From Paracoccaceae bacterium (GTDB lineage: Bacteria; Pseudomonadota; Alphaproteobacteria; Rhodobacterales; Rhodobacteraceae): a DNA stretch of 48,954 nt. The stretch is taken from assembly GCA_030950185.1 (NCBI GenBank), contig JAUZRU010000067.1, forward strand, positions 1-48,954, given 5' to 3'. The position numbers and the translations under genes are program-made. Shown here piece by piece: positions 7,540 to 15,092 of this stretch (positions within the stretch are counted from its first letter, which is position 1; the number at the start of each line of letters is the position of its first letter). The notes below the pieces were generated by a model. It did no database searches, was not told the origin of the DNA, and saw nothing but the letters and a program-made list of their open reading frames with translations.

Positions 7540-8504
7540 TGCTGATCGTATCCGAGGAAACCTGCCAGAAGGTCGTGACCCGCAAGGCAGCCTATGATGC
7601 GGTCGAGGCCGTGTTCGGGGCCATGGCGCGTGGGGATGCGTGGAACTTTCCTGTCGTGCGCGAGGCCATCGGGCATGCGGACGCGCTGTATGGTTTCAAG
7701 TCGGGTTTTGACCGGGCCGGGCTGACGCTGGGCGTCAAGGCCGGGGGGTATTGGCCCCACAACATGGCGCGGGGGCTGACCAACCACCAGTCAACCGTGT
7801 TCCTGTTCGACCCCGATACCGGGCAGCTGTCGGCGCTGGTCGGGGGCAACTACCTGACGGCGGTGCGCACAGCCGCATCAAGCTCGATCTCGATCAACCA
7901 TCTTGCGCGCAAGGATGCGCGGGTTCTGGGCATGGTCGGGGCTGGCCATCAGGCGCAGTTCCAGCTGCGTGCCGCAGCCGAGCAACGCGAATTCGAGCGC
8001 GTCATCGCCTGGAACTATCACCCCGACATGCTGCCGTCTCTGGGCAAGGTGGCCGAAGAGCTGGGCCTGCCTTTCGAGGCGGTCGAACGCGAACGGCTGG
8101 GCGCCGAGGCCGATGTCATCATCTCGATTACATCGGCCCATGACGCGCTGTTGATGAAGGGCTGGATCAAGCCGGGCACGCATATTGCCTGCATGGGCAC
8201 CGATACCAAGGGCAAGCAAGAGGTTGACCCGGAACTGGTTGCCGCGGCAACCGTCTTTACCGACGAAATTGCCCAGTCGATCACCATTGGCGAAACCCAG
8301 CACGCCGTTGCTGCGGGCCTTCTGGACGAGGATGACATCACGCCTATCGGCATGGTAATCAACGGTGACCATCCGGGCCGGACATCGGATGACGAGATCA
8401 CCCTTTTCGATGGCACCGGCGTGGGCTTGCAGGATCTGGCGGTTGCTTCGGTCGCGGCGCGGCTTGCGCAGGAACAGGGCGAGGCACAGGAAATCATGCT
8501 TTGA
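7539..8504 (+). CDS. bhcD: Iminosuccinate reductase BhcD
   Basis: BhcD reduces iminosuccinate to aspartate with NAD(P)H, regenerating the amino donor used by BhcA, so net two glyoxylate become oxaloacetate. The product is 321 residues of the ornithine cyclodeaminase / mu-crystallin family. The Rossmann motif VLGMVGAGHQAQFQL lies near residues 128-142. An N-terminal LTLGVKAGGYWPHN and the SALVGGNYLTAVRTAA stretch are family-typical. The start shares TGATG with the bhcC stop, so the two are translationally coupled. Alone it would be called an ornithine cyclodeaminase homologue; its place as fourth gene of bhcABCD gives the function. Confidence 0.91.
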   Translation: MLIVSEETCQKVVTRKAAYDAVEAVFGAMARGDAWNFPVVREAIGHADALYGFKSGFDRAGLTLGVKAGGYWPHNMARGLTNHQSTVFLFDPDTGQLSALVGGNYLTAVRTAASSSISINHLARKDARVLGMVGAGHQAQFQLRAAAEQREFERVIAWNYHPDMLPSLGKVAEELGLPFEAVERERLGAEADVIISITSAHDALLMKGWIKPGTHIACMGTDTKGKQEVDPELVAAATVFTDEIAQSITIGETQHAVAAGLLDEDDITPIGMVINGDHPGRTSDDEITLFDGTGVGLQDLAVASVAARLAQEQGEAQEIML

Positions 8505-8606
8505 ATTGGATACGGCTGGAACAAATGCAGGAGGAACCCATCGGGCAGTGAACGTGATCGCCGCTTAGGGGCGAAAGAAATTTGTCAGTGAACAGGGAGG
8601 AAAACC

Positions 8607-9710
8607 ATGACAAAGACAACCAACAGACGCGATTTCCTTATGAAATCAGCGGCCGCAGCAGCAGGGGCGGGCGCACTTGCCGCGCCGTCTCTGGCGACCG
8701 CTGCCGGACAGACCATCACCTGGAAGCTCCAGACATCATGGCCCGGCGGTATCGGCTTGCAGATCTTCAAGGACTGGTGCCACTCGATCGAGGAACGCAC
8801 CTCGGGCCAGCTGAAATTCATTCCCTTCGGCGCCAAGGATGTCGTCGGTGATTTCCAGCTGTTCGACGCGGTGAAAAACGGCGTTCTCGATGCCATGAAC
8901 CCGTTCACGCTGTACTGGGCAGGCCGGATTCCGGCGGCCGTGTTTCTGAGCTCGTATCCGATGGGTCTGCGTAACCCGGGTGAATGGGACACGTTCTATT
9001 ACGGCCTTGGCGGGCTGGAAATGGCGCGCAAGCTGTTTGCCGATCAGGGCATGTATTATGTCGGCCCCGTTCAGCACGGCCCGAACATCATCCATTCCAA
9101 GGTGCCGATCCGCTCGGTCGATGACTTCCGCGGCCGCAAGATGCGCCTGCCCGGCGGCATGGTGGCCGAGGTGTTCCAGGAACTGGGCGCCAAGACGACC
9201 CTTTTGCCCGGCTCGGAGATCTTCCCGGCGCTGGAGAAGGGGACCATCGACGTGGCCGACTATGTAGGCCCCGCGATCAACTATGCGCTGGGCTTCAGCC
9301 AGGTGACCAAATACATCTCGATGGGCCCGCCGGGAATGATGTCGGTTTACCAGCCTGTCGACCTGATGGACATCACCGTCGGCATGAAGTCGTGGAACGC
9401 GCTGCCGCCCGAGATGAAGGTCTTTGTCGAGGCCGAGGTGCATCGCTATTCGGATCTGCACCATGCTGCGGTCCAGGCCGCCGACCAGGAAGCCTGGAAG
9501 AAGTTCGAGGCCGATGGCACCGAGGTCACCCGCCTCAGCCCGGACGATGTCGAGGTCATCACCGAGATCGCCGTGCGTCGCTGGTATGCCTGGGCCAACA
9601 AGGACAAGGCCGCAGCGCAGATCTTCAAGACGCAGCTCGATTACATGATGTCGCCGTCACTGGGTTATGTGACCGAAGACATGATCGCGGGCCAGACGCT
9701 CAAGCTCTGA
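8607..9710 (+). CDS. dctP: TRAP transporter substrate-binding protein (DctP type)
   Basis: This is the periplasmic solute receptor of a TRAP carboxylate transporter. The product is 367 residues with a twin-arginine-like export signal (NRRDFLMKSAAAAAGAGAL, about residues 6-24). DctP features include ITWKLQTSWPGG at the mature N-terminus and FRGRKMRLPGGMVAEVFQELGA around residues 175-196, where an arginine usually holds the ligand carboxylate. The ribosome site AGGGAGG lies before the ATG. The gene follows bhcD by about 100 bases that hold a small TCGCC/GGCGA hairpin. The substrate is unknown; glycolate, glyoxylate or another small acid feeding the cycle is an inference from position. Confidence 0.86.
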   Translation: MTKTTNRRDFLMKSAAAAAGAGALAAPSLATAAGQTITWKLQTSWPGGIGLQIFKDWCHSIEERTSGQLKFIPFGAKDVVGDFQLFDAVKNGVLDAMNPFTLYWAGRIPAAVFLSSYPMGLRNPGEWDTFYYGLGGLEMARKLFADQGMYYVGPVQHGPNIIHSKVPIRSVDDFRGRKMRLPGGMVAEVFQELGAKTTLLPGSEIFPALEKGTIDVADYVGPAINYALGFSQVTKYISMGPPGMMSVYQPVDLMDITVGMKSWNALPPEMKVFVEAEVHRYSDLHHAAVQAADQEAWKKFEADGTEVTRLSPDDVEVITEIAVRRWYAWANKDKAAAQIFKTQLDYMMSPSLGYVTEDMIAGQTLKL

Positions 9711-9729
9711 TGCCCTTGTTTTGAAAGCA

Positions 9730-9759
9730 GGCTTATCCGGTTTCAAGACCGGGTAAGCC
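9730..9759 (+). promoter_or_regulatory. Intercistronic hairpin between dctP and dctQ
   Basis: A 12-bp stem (9730-9741 with 9748-9759, one G-U pair) closes a six-base loop TTCAAG, 20 bases after the dctP stop. No T-run follows, so full termination is unlikely. Such hairpins commonly shield the 3' end of binding-protein mRNA and keep receptor levels above permease levels. The structure is seen in sequence; the role is inferred. Confidence 0.6.
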
Positions 9760-9808
9760 GACTGATTTGTCACTCATAACAATCCGGTGGTCTTACGGGA
9801 GAGAGCCC

Positions 9809-11023
9809 ATGCCGAGCGTCGAGTTCGTCTTACCGCATTGGTTATACTGGTCGGGTCTGGTCATATTCCCGCTGGTAGCCATGTATCTGTCGCGGCAGAT
9901 ACAACCGACACCAGGGTCGCGTTCGATCGGTGTCGCCTATTTCATATGGTTGGTCGGGGGCTTGTTCGGCTTTCACCGGCTGTATCTCAAGAACAGGTGG
10001 GGGTTCTTATACTGGCCGCTTTTTGCCGTGATCCTGTATGCCAACGGGATCGAACGCGAGGTGCGCGTTTTCTATTCTGACGCCGTTGCCGCGGTCGAGG
10101 CAATCGACAAGTCTGTCGAGCGTTCACAAGCCCGCATCAAGAAGGCCGATGCGATCATCGCGCGGACAAATACCGCAATCGCAAAGCTGCCTGCCGATGA
10201 CGAACGTGCCCGCGCCCGGCTTGAGCGCAAGATCAAGAAGCAGGAAACGCGCAAGCAAAAGGCAATCGCCAAGATCGCAGAGCTGAAGGCCGAGGTTCAA
10301 AGCTTGCGTCCCAAGATCGAAGAAGCATCAAAGCTGCGCGAAAAATGGTCATACACAGCCTTTTACGCATTTCTGATTATCGTCGCCTTCATGGCAGTCG
10401 ACGCCATATTGATGCGGCGCATGCTGCGCCAGGCGCTGGAAAAGCTGCGGGAACATCCCGATGATCCGATCGACCGTGAAATCCTGAAGGATGACCGCCT
10501 GCTGGCAGGAAAGGGCATCTTTGGCGCGATCGACCGTCTGTCGCTGTTCACGGGCGAATTTGTCGCCTTCTGGTCGGTGATCGCGGTGTTCGCTTATTAC
10601 TACGAGGTCATCGTGCGCTATGTCTTCAATTCGCCCACCAACTGGGTGCATGAGGGCATGTTCCTGATGTTCGGGATGCAATACATGATTGCTGGCGCCT
10701 ATGCGATGCTGACCGAAAGCCATGTGCGCGTGGACATCTTCTATGCCAAGTTCAGCCCGCGCGGAAAGGCGATCACGGATCTGATCACCTCGGTCTTTTT
10801 CTTCATCTTTGCCGGCACGCTGCTGTGGACGGGCATGATCTTTGCGGCCGATTCAATTGGTCAGCACGAGGTCAGCTTTACCGAATGGGCAATCCAGTAC
10901 TGGCCGGTCAAGGTAACCATCGTCATTGGTGCCGCGCTGCTGATCCTGCAAGGCATATCAAAGCTCGCCAAGGACATATCACTCGTCTTTTCACCGGAAC
11001 GGGAGCTGACCAATGGGTCTTGA
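9809..11023 (+). CDS. dctQ: TRAP transporter small permease subunit with N-terminal TM2 and coiled-coil extension
   Basis: The C-terminal third (about residues 245-404) is a DctQ small permease subunit with four membrane helices and the family stretch VIVRYVFNSPTNWVHEGMF. The N-terminal 240 residues are not normal for DctQ. A TM2-like segment (about 38-80: GVAYFIWLVGGLFGFHRLYL followed by a second helix) leads into a highly charged coiled coil (about 88-178, rich in Lys, Glu, Arg and Ala). One more helix (190-205) and a cytoplasmic linker follow. Typical DctQ is 160-200 residues; this is 404. The ATG at 9809 is preferred over an upstream TTG because GGGAGAG lies just before it. It overlaps dctM by 11 bases. 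Confidence 0.84.
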   Translation: MPSVEFVLPHWLYWSGLVIFPLVAMYLSRQIQPTPGSRSIGVAYFIWLVGGLFGFHRLYLKNRWGFLYWPLFAVILYANGIEREVRVFYSDAVAAVEAIDKSVERSQARIKKADAIIARTNTAIAKLPADDERARARLERKIKKQETRKQKAIAKIAELKAEVQSLRPKIEEASKLREKWSYTAFYAFLIIVAFMAVDAILMRRMLRQALEKLREHPDDPIDREILKDDRLLAGKGIFGAIDRLSLFTGEFVAFWSVIAVFAYYYEVIVRYVFNSPTNWVHEGMFLMFGMQYMIAGAYAMLTESHVRVDIFYAKFSPRGKAITDLITSVFFFIFAGTLLWTGMIFAADSIGQHEVSFTEWAIQYWPVKVTIVIGAALLILQGISKLAKDISLVFSPERELTNGS

Positions 11024-12338
11024 AATTGAAATCGGCTGGCTGACCCTGATCATGTTCGGGTCATTGCTGGCCCTTCTCATGGCGGGCTTGCCCCTTGCCT
11101 TTGTCACTGGCGGTCTGGCGATCGTGTTCCTGTTTATCCTGGGTGACGGGGACACGCTGAACATCGTTCCCAGCCGCATCTTTCCACTGATGACCGACTA
11201 TCAGCTGTCGGCGATACCGTTGTTCATATTCATGGCGGCGATGCTGGAACGAGCGGGCATCATCAAGGATATGTTCGACGTGATCTACAAGTTGCTCGGC
11301 GGCCTCAAGGGTGGTCTTGCAACGGCGACGATCATCGCCTCGACGATCCTGGCGGCGATGGTCGGCGTCATTGGCGCGGCGGTTGTGACCATGGGCATCA
11401 TTGCCCTGCCCGCGATGCTGGAACGCAAGTACGATCCCCGCATCGCCATGGGCTCGATCATGGCCGGCGGCACGCTGGGTATTCTGATCCCACCGTCGAT
11501 CCTGGCAATCATCTATGCAGTGGTGGCCGAGCAATCGGTGGGCGAGCTGTTCATCGGCGCGGTCTTTCCGGGGCTGATGCTGTCGGGAATGTATGTGGCC
11601 TATGTAACCATCCGCTGTTACATCAACCCCGAGCTGGGCCCGCCCATCCCGGTGGAAGAGCGGATCAATTTCCGCCAGAAAATGGCCCTGCTGCGCAAGA
11701 TGGGCGCGCCGATCATCCTGATCATGGTCGTCTTTGCGGCGCTGTTTTCGGGCGCGGCCACCCCGGTCGAGGCCGCCGGTATCGGCACCTTCGGCTCCTT
11801 CGTGGTGGCGGCGCTGCACGGGCAGCTTGACTGGCGCACCATCCGCGAGGCCTCGATCACCACGCTCAAGGCCTCCAGCATGGTCATCTGGATCATGTTC
11901 GGCGCGACCATCTTTGTCGGTCTCTATGTGCTTGAGGGCGGACAGCAATTCGTGACCGCGGCGCTGGACGCGACCGGGTTGGGCAAGTGGGGCATCCTGA
12001 TCCTGATGATGCTTATCCTGATCGTGCTGGGCATGTTCCTTGACTGGGTGGGCATCTTGTTGCTGGCGGTGCCGATCTTCGTGCCGATCGTCAAGAGCCT
12101 CGGCTTTGATCCGCTGTGGTTCGGGGTGCTGTATCTGGTGAACATGCAGATGAGCTTTCTCTCGCCGCCCTTCGGATATGCGCTGTTCTATCTGCGCGGG
12201 GTGGCACCGCCCGAAATTCCGATGTCGGAAATCTTCAAGGCGGCCCTGCCGTTCCTGGGGATCCAGCTGCTGGCGCTGGTCATCTGCATGATCTTTCCCG
12301 AAATCATCCTGTGGTTGCCGCGAATGATTTACGGTTGA
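11013..12338 (+). CDS. dctM: TRAP transporter large permease subunit (DctM type)
   Basis: DctM is the ion-coupled transport subunit of the TRAP system and forms a complex with DctQ. The product is 441 residues with about 12 hydrophobic segments. Family motifs are present: ATIIASTILAAMVGVIGAAVVTMG near the start of the first half, MAGGTLGILIPPSILAIIYAV around residues 150-170, and MQMSFLSPPFGYALFYLRGVAP in the second half. The start lies inside the end of dctQ, an 11-base overlap that couples translation. It is the last gene of the bhcABCD-TRAP direction and a hairpin follows. Confidence 0.92.
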   Translation: MGLEIEIGWLTLIMFGSLLALLMAGLPLAFVTGGLAIVFLFILGDGDTLNIVPSRIFPLMTDYQLSAIPLFIFMAAMLERAGIIKDMFDVIYKLLGGLKGGLATATIIASTILAAMVGVIGAAVVTMGIIALPAMLERKYDPRIAMGSIMAGGTLGILIPPSILAIIYAVVAEQSVGELFIGAVFPGLMLSGMYVAYVTIRCYINPELGPPIPVEERINFRQKMALLRKMGAPIILIMVVFAALFSGAATPVEAAGIGTFGSFVVAALHGQLDWRTIREASITTLKASSMVIWIMFGATIFVGLYVLEGGQQFVTAALDATGLGKWGILILMMLILIVLGMFLDWVGILLLAVPIFVPIVKSLGFDPLWFGVLYLVNMQMSFLSPPFGYALFYLRGVAPPEIPMSEIFKAALPFLGIQLLALVICMIFPEIILWLPRMIYG

Positions 12339-12369
12339 TCAGACGGCCCGAACAAGGCTGACAACAAGA

Positions 12370-12401
12370 ACCGGGGCATGCGCAAGTCGTATTGCCCCGG
12401 T
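12370..12401. terminator. Bidirectional terminator-like hairpin
   Basis: A perfect 9-bp stem ACCGGGGCA / TGCCCCGGT (12370-12378 with 12393-12401) closes a 14-base loop. It lies between two converging transcription units, dctM on plus and the DUF6505 gene on minus. No strong T-run follows on either side, so termination may be partial or Rho-assisted. Confidence 0.5.
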
Positions 12402-12476
12402 ATCCGTTTGAACGATTTGCTAACAGTTGGTCGCGCCAAGGTGTCACCCGTTGCTGCTTCAGCGGCGCCGGGCTGG

Positions 12477-12971
12477 TCAGGTTTCGCCACCGGCAGGGTC
12501 GGGGGTCGCATGTATGGCGACCTGTTCGATGCGTGCGTCCTGGGGGCTGATGATGCGAAAGCTTTCGCGCACGCCTGCTTCGGTAAGTTCGCGCATGACG
12601 GTCAGCAAGGTGTTTTCATCATGCTCGGCGCAAAGATCAGCCATATGCTCCAGCTCTTCGCGTGCGACGGGTGTTGCCGCTTCGATGTTCGGTGCGCCCC
12701 AGTAGGTCACGAAATGGCTGGCCAGCCCGTGAACCAGCGACTCGAACTCGTCAGTCGTGATCCGGGTCACTGCAACAAATGTCACGCGGCCAAAGCTTTC
12801 CAGCCCGAGCCAGCCATTGGCAAATGCCTGACGGGCCTTGCCGGCAAGATCGGCCTCGGTCCAGTTTGAAAACTCGAACCCGCCGCTGATGGCCCATTCC
12901 CCGGTTCGGGCCGGGTTGTGAAATATCTGCGTGTCGCTTTCGTCCAGATGGATGGCGCGGGCAAGTTTCAT
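12477..12971 (-). CDS. DUF6505 family protein in the formate dehydrogenase island
   Basis: No biochemical function is recognised. The product is 164 residues, acidic, with no signal peptide or membrane helix, so it is probably cytosolic. It resembles DUF6505 proteins that I recall accompanying Mrp and ligase-fold genes beside formate dehydrogenases. Visible features are a conserved-looking start (MKLARAIHLDESDTQIF) and a central FGRVTFVAVTRITTDEFESL strand-helix stretch. It overlaps the ligase-fold gene by four bases (ATGA), so it is the third gene after mrp in one tightly coupled run. A role in FDH maturation is inferred from context only. Confidence 0.72.
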   Translation of the reverse strand: MKLARAIHLDESDTQIFHNPARTGEWAISGGFEFSNWTEADLAGKARQAFANGWLGLESFGRVTFVAVTRITTDEFESLVHGLASHFVTYWGAPNIEAATPVAREELEHMADLCAEHDENTLLTVMRELTEAGVRESFRIISPQDARIEQVAIHATPDPAGGET

Positions 12972-13714
12972 GTGGGTTTTTCCCCTTCAAGGCGCGATGA
13001 CAGTGGTATCACGATGGATTCCCCGTTCTTCCGCAGCAACATGCCGAAATTCTCGTCCACCCCCAAGAATGTTCCGGCAAGGGGGGCTGTGTTGTGGTTG
13101 ACCTCGACGTTCTTGCCGATTTCCTCGACCAGCCCGCGCCATTGCTCGTGCAGCTGGGCGCGCTCGTTGCCCTCAAGGGTGTTGAGCCAGACCAGAGAAT
13201 GTCGCGACCAGCTTTCCAGCAGCCGGATGGGAGAGACCTCGCCGCAGCCCTCTTGATAAAGAGAGGTCTTGTCCGGTGTCAGGCCGGGGTCGTCCTCGGA
13301 AACGGGGATCAACTGCAACTCCAGCCCGATGACAAGCCAGTCGGGCACAGCGTCTGCGTCCGTGGTCGAGGCGGCAGCGCGCAGGCGGCCGCACTCGGCA
13401 CCGTTGACCTTGATCAGACCATCCCAAGTCAGGTGAACGGCGACCTCGGGCGGCGCGAGCGCGCCAAGGGCATTCTGAAAGCCCACGGCGCAGGCAATCA
13501 TCGCCGCCATGGCTGATTCAAGCGGTTCTTCCGGGGCAAGGACGATTGCCGCGCGCAGCTGGTCCGGGGTGATGTTGTGAACGACCAGCCCGGCATCCAC
13601 TCCAAGAACCGCCTGCGCACGGGCCTTGTCAAAGGGATCGATCCCTGCAACCGCCAGCCCCGACAAGAGCGGGGGAAAGCTGGGCCCGGTCTCGATTTCG
13701 AATTCATCGGTCAT
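12968..13714 (-). CDS. Biotin/lipoate protein ligase-fold protein (DUF4444 type), probably non-catalytic
   Basis: The product is 248 residues. The first 140 resemble the biotin/lipoate ligase fold: LAPEEPLESAMAAMIACAVGFQNALG parallels the helix after the biotin-binding loop, and VAVHLTWDGLIKVNGAECGRLR (92-112) parallels the BirA WPND...GKKxxGIL region. The BirA-type GRGRxG loop is not visible, and the expected catalytic lysine region reads NGAECG with no lysine. The last 90 residues form a separate small domain ending in a strand-rich GTFLGVDENFGMLLRKNGES, like BirA's C-terminal domain. It overlaps mrp (TGATG) and DUF6505 (ATGA). It may bind a cofactor or partner in FDH assembly; this is inference. 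Confidence 0.7.
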   Translation of the reverse strand: MTDEFEIETGPSFPPLLSGLAVAGIDPFDKARAQAVLGVDAGLVVHNITPDQLRAAIVLAPEEPLESAMAAMIACAVGFQNALGALAPPEVAVHLTWDGLIKVNGAECGRLRAAASTTDADAVPDWLVIGLELQLIPVSEDDPGLTPDKTSLYQEGCGEVSPIRLLESWSRHSLVWLNTLEGNERAQLHEQWRGLVEEIGKNVEVNHNTAPLAGTFLGVDENFGMLLRKNGESIVIPLSSRLEGEKPT

Positions 13715-14784
13715 CAGACATGTCCTGCGTCGATCAACCCACGGGCAAGCGTGCGAAAGGCCTGGGCGGGTGCGCTGTCGGGGTTCGAGGCAACGATCGG
13801 CGCACCGCCATCGGATGCGCGCCGGATGTCCAGATGCAGCGGCAGTTCGGCCAGCAGCGGCACACCGATCTTTTCAGCTTCGTCGCGAACGCCGCCGTGG
13901 CCAAAGGTGTGCTCTTCGTGTCCGCAGTTCGAACAGATATGCGTGGACATGTTCTCGATCATTCCCAGGATGGTGACACCCATCTTGTTGAACATGTCAA
14001 TCCCCTTGCGTGCATCCAGCAGCGCCACATCCTGGGGGGTCGATACGATGATTGCCCCGGTCAGCTCGGCCTTTTGCGCCAATGTCATCTGGACGTCGCC
14101 CGTGCCCGGCGGCAGGTCAACCAGCAGCACGTCGAGCTGGCCCCACTGCACCTGAGTGAGCATCTGTTGCAGCGCTCCCATCAGCATCGGGCCGCGCCAG
14201 ACGACGGCCTCGTCGTCGCGGGTCATCAGGCCGATCGACATCATGGTGACCCCGTGGTTGCGCAGCGGCAGGATGGTCTTGCCGTCGGGCGATGCCGGCC
14301 GACCCGATATGCCAAGCATGCGCGGCTGTGACGGGCCAAAGACGTCGGCGTCCAACAGGCCGACGCGCCGCCCCTCGGCCGCCAGTGCAACGGCCAGATT
14401 TGCGGAAACCGTCGATTTTCCGACCCCGCCCTTGCCAGATGCAATGGCGATGATGTGCTTGACGCCGGGGATCTTTTGCGGGCCCTTTGCCGCGGCCGGT
14501 TTGGCCCCGCCCTTGAGGTCGGGCGGTGGTGGGGGCGCGCTATGTGCAGTCATCACGACCGAGACCTGATCGACCCCGGCAATGGCCTTGATCGCGTCTT
14601 GGGCGGCAGTGCGCACGGGTTCCAGGGTTTTCGCATGAACCGGATCGACCTCTAGCACGAAACGAACATTGCGCCCCTCGACGACCAGCGCACGGACCAT
14701 TCCGGCCGAGACGATATCATTGCCGCTGACAGGGTCGCTGATTGCGCTCAGCGCCTTGAGGATCTCTTCCCTTGCGATGCTCAT
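13714..14784 (-). CDS. mrp: Mrp/ApbC/NBP35-family iron-sulfur cluster carrier ATPase
   Basis: This is a cytosolic P-loop ATPase that carries Fe-S clusters to target proteins. The product is 356 residues. An N-terminal MIP18/DUF59-like domain (about 1-80, ISDPVSGNDIVSAGMVRAL) is followed by a deviant Walker A, ASGKGGVGKSTVSANLA, and the switch segment LVDLPPGTGDVQMTLAQ. The Cys pair in MSTHICSNCGHEEH (CxxC) is the expected cluster-binding motif. The ATG at 14784 is chosen by family length, with AGGAG about 11 bases upstream. Position beside FDH genes needing many Fe-S clusters suggests a dedicated copy, although it could be the housekeeping one. Confidence 0.92.
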   Translation of the reverse strand: MSIAREEILKALSAISDPVSGNDIVSAGMVRALVVEGRNVRFVLEVDPVHAKTLEPVRTAAQDAIKAIAGVDQVSVVMTAHSAPPPPPDLKGGAKPAAAKGPQKIPGVKHIIAIASGKGGVGKSTVSANLAVALAAEGRRVGLLDADVFGPSQPRMLGISGRPASPDGKTILPLRNHGVTMMSIGLMTRDDEAVVWRGPMLMGALQQMLTQVQWGQLDVLLVDLPPGTGDVQMTLAQKAELTGAIIVSTPQDVALLDARKGIDMFNKMGVTILGMIENMSTHICSNCGHEEHTFGHGGVRDEAEKIGVPLLAELPLHLDIRRASDGGAPIVASNPDSAPAQAFRTLARGLIDAGHV

Positions 14785-14806
14785 GTGCCGTGGCTCCTGC
14801 GGTGGT

Positions 14807-15007
14807 TCATTCGGCCCCCTTGATGCGGCCCTCGACCACATGTTCAAGATCAAGTTCGTCGATGCTCAGCACAACGCGGGCAGTGAATTCCCGGCCGCGA
14901 GTCGCCTCGGGCCCGGCCTTGCGCATGGCCTCTTCGATGGCTTGCTGCGAGGTCACGCCGACCTGTTTCAGAAACTTGCGCATTGTCATGTTGAAATCTT
15001 CGCTCAT
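14807..15007 (-). CDS. DUF6494 family small protein
   Basis: This is a 66-residue, probably cytosolic protein of unknown function. It has an N-terminal helix (FNMTMRKFLKQVGVTSQQAIEEAMRKA) and a C-terminal strand pair (REFTARVVLSIDELDLEHVVEG). I recall this layout as DUF6494, found upstream of mrp in several Alphaproteobacteria. It is the first gene of the minus-strand run DUF6494-mrp-ligase fold-DUF6505 and lies 85 bases from the divergent cytochrome c gene. A ribosome site (CGGAGAAAC) precedes its ATG. A small adaptor role in cofactor maturation is a guess from context. Confidence 0.72.
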   Translation of the reverse strand: MSEDFNMTMRKFLKQVGVTSQQAIEEAMRKAGPEATRGREFTARVVLSIDELDLEHVVEGRIKGAE

Positions 15008-15092
15008 GGGGTTTCTCCGGTTTGAATTGACGTTGGGGTGGACGTCACCTTAGCATCATGGGGCAAAAGGTCAGGCAGGGGCGAACAAAAAC

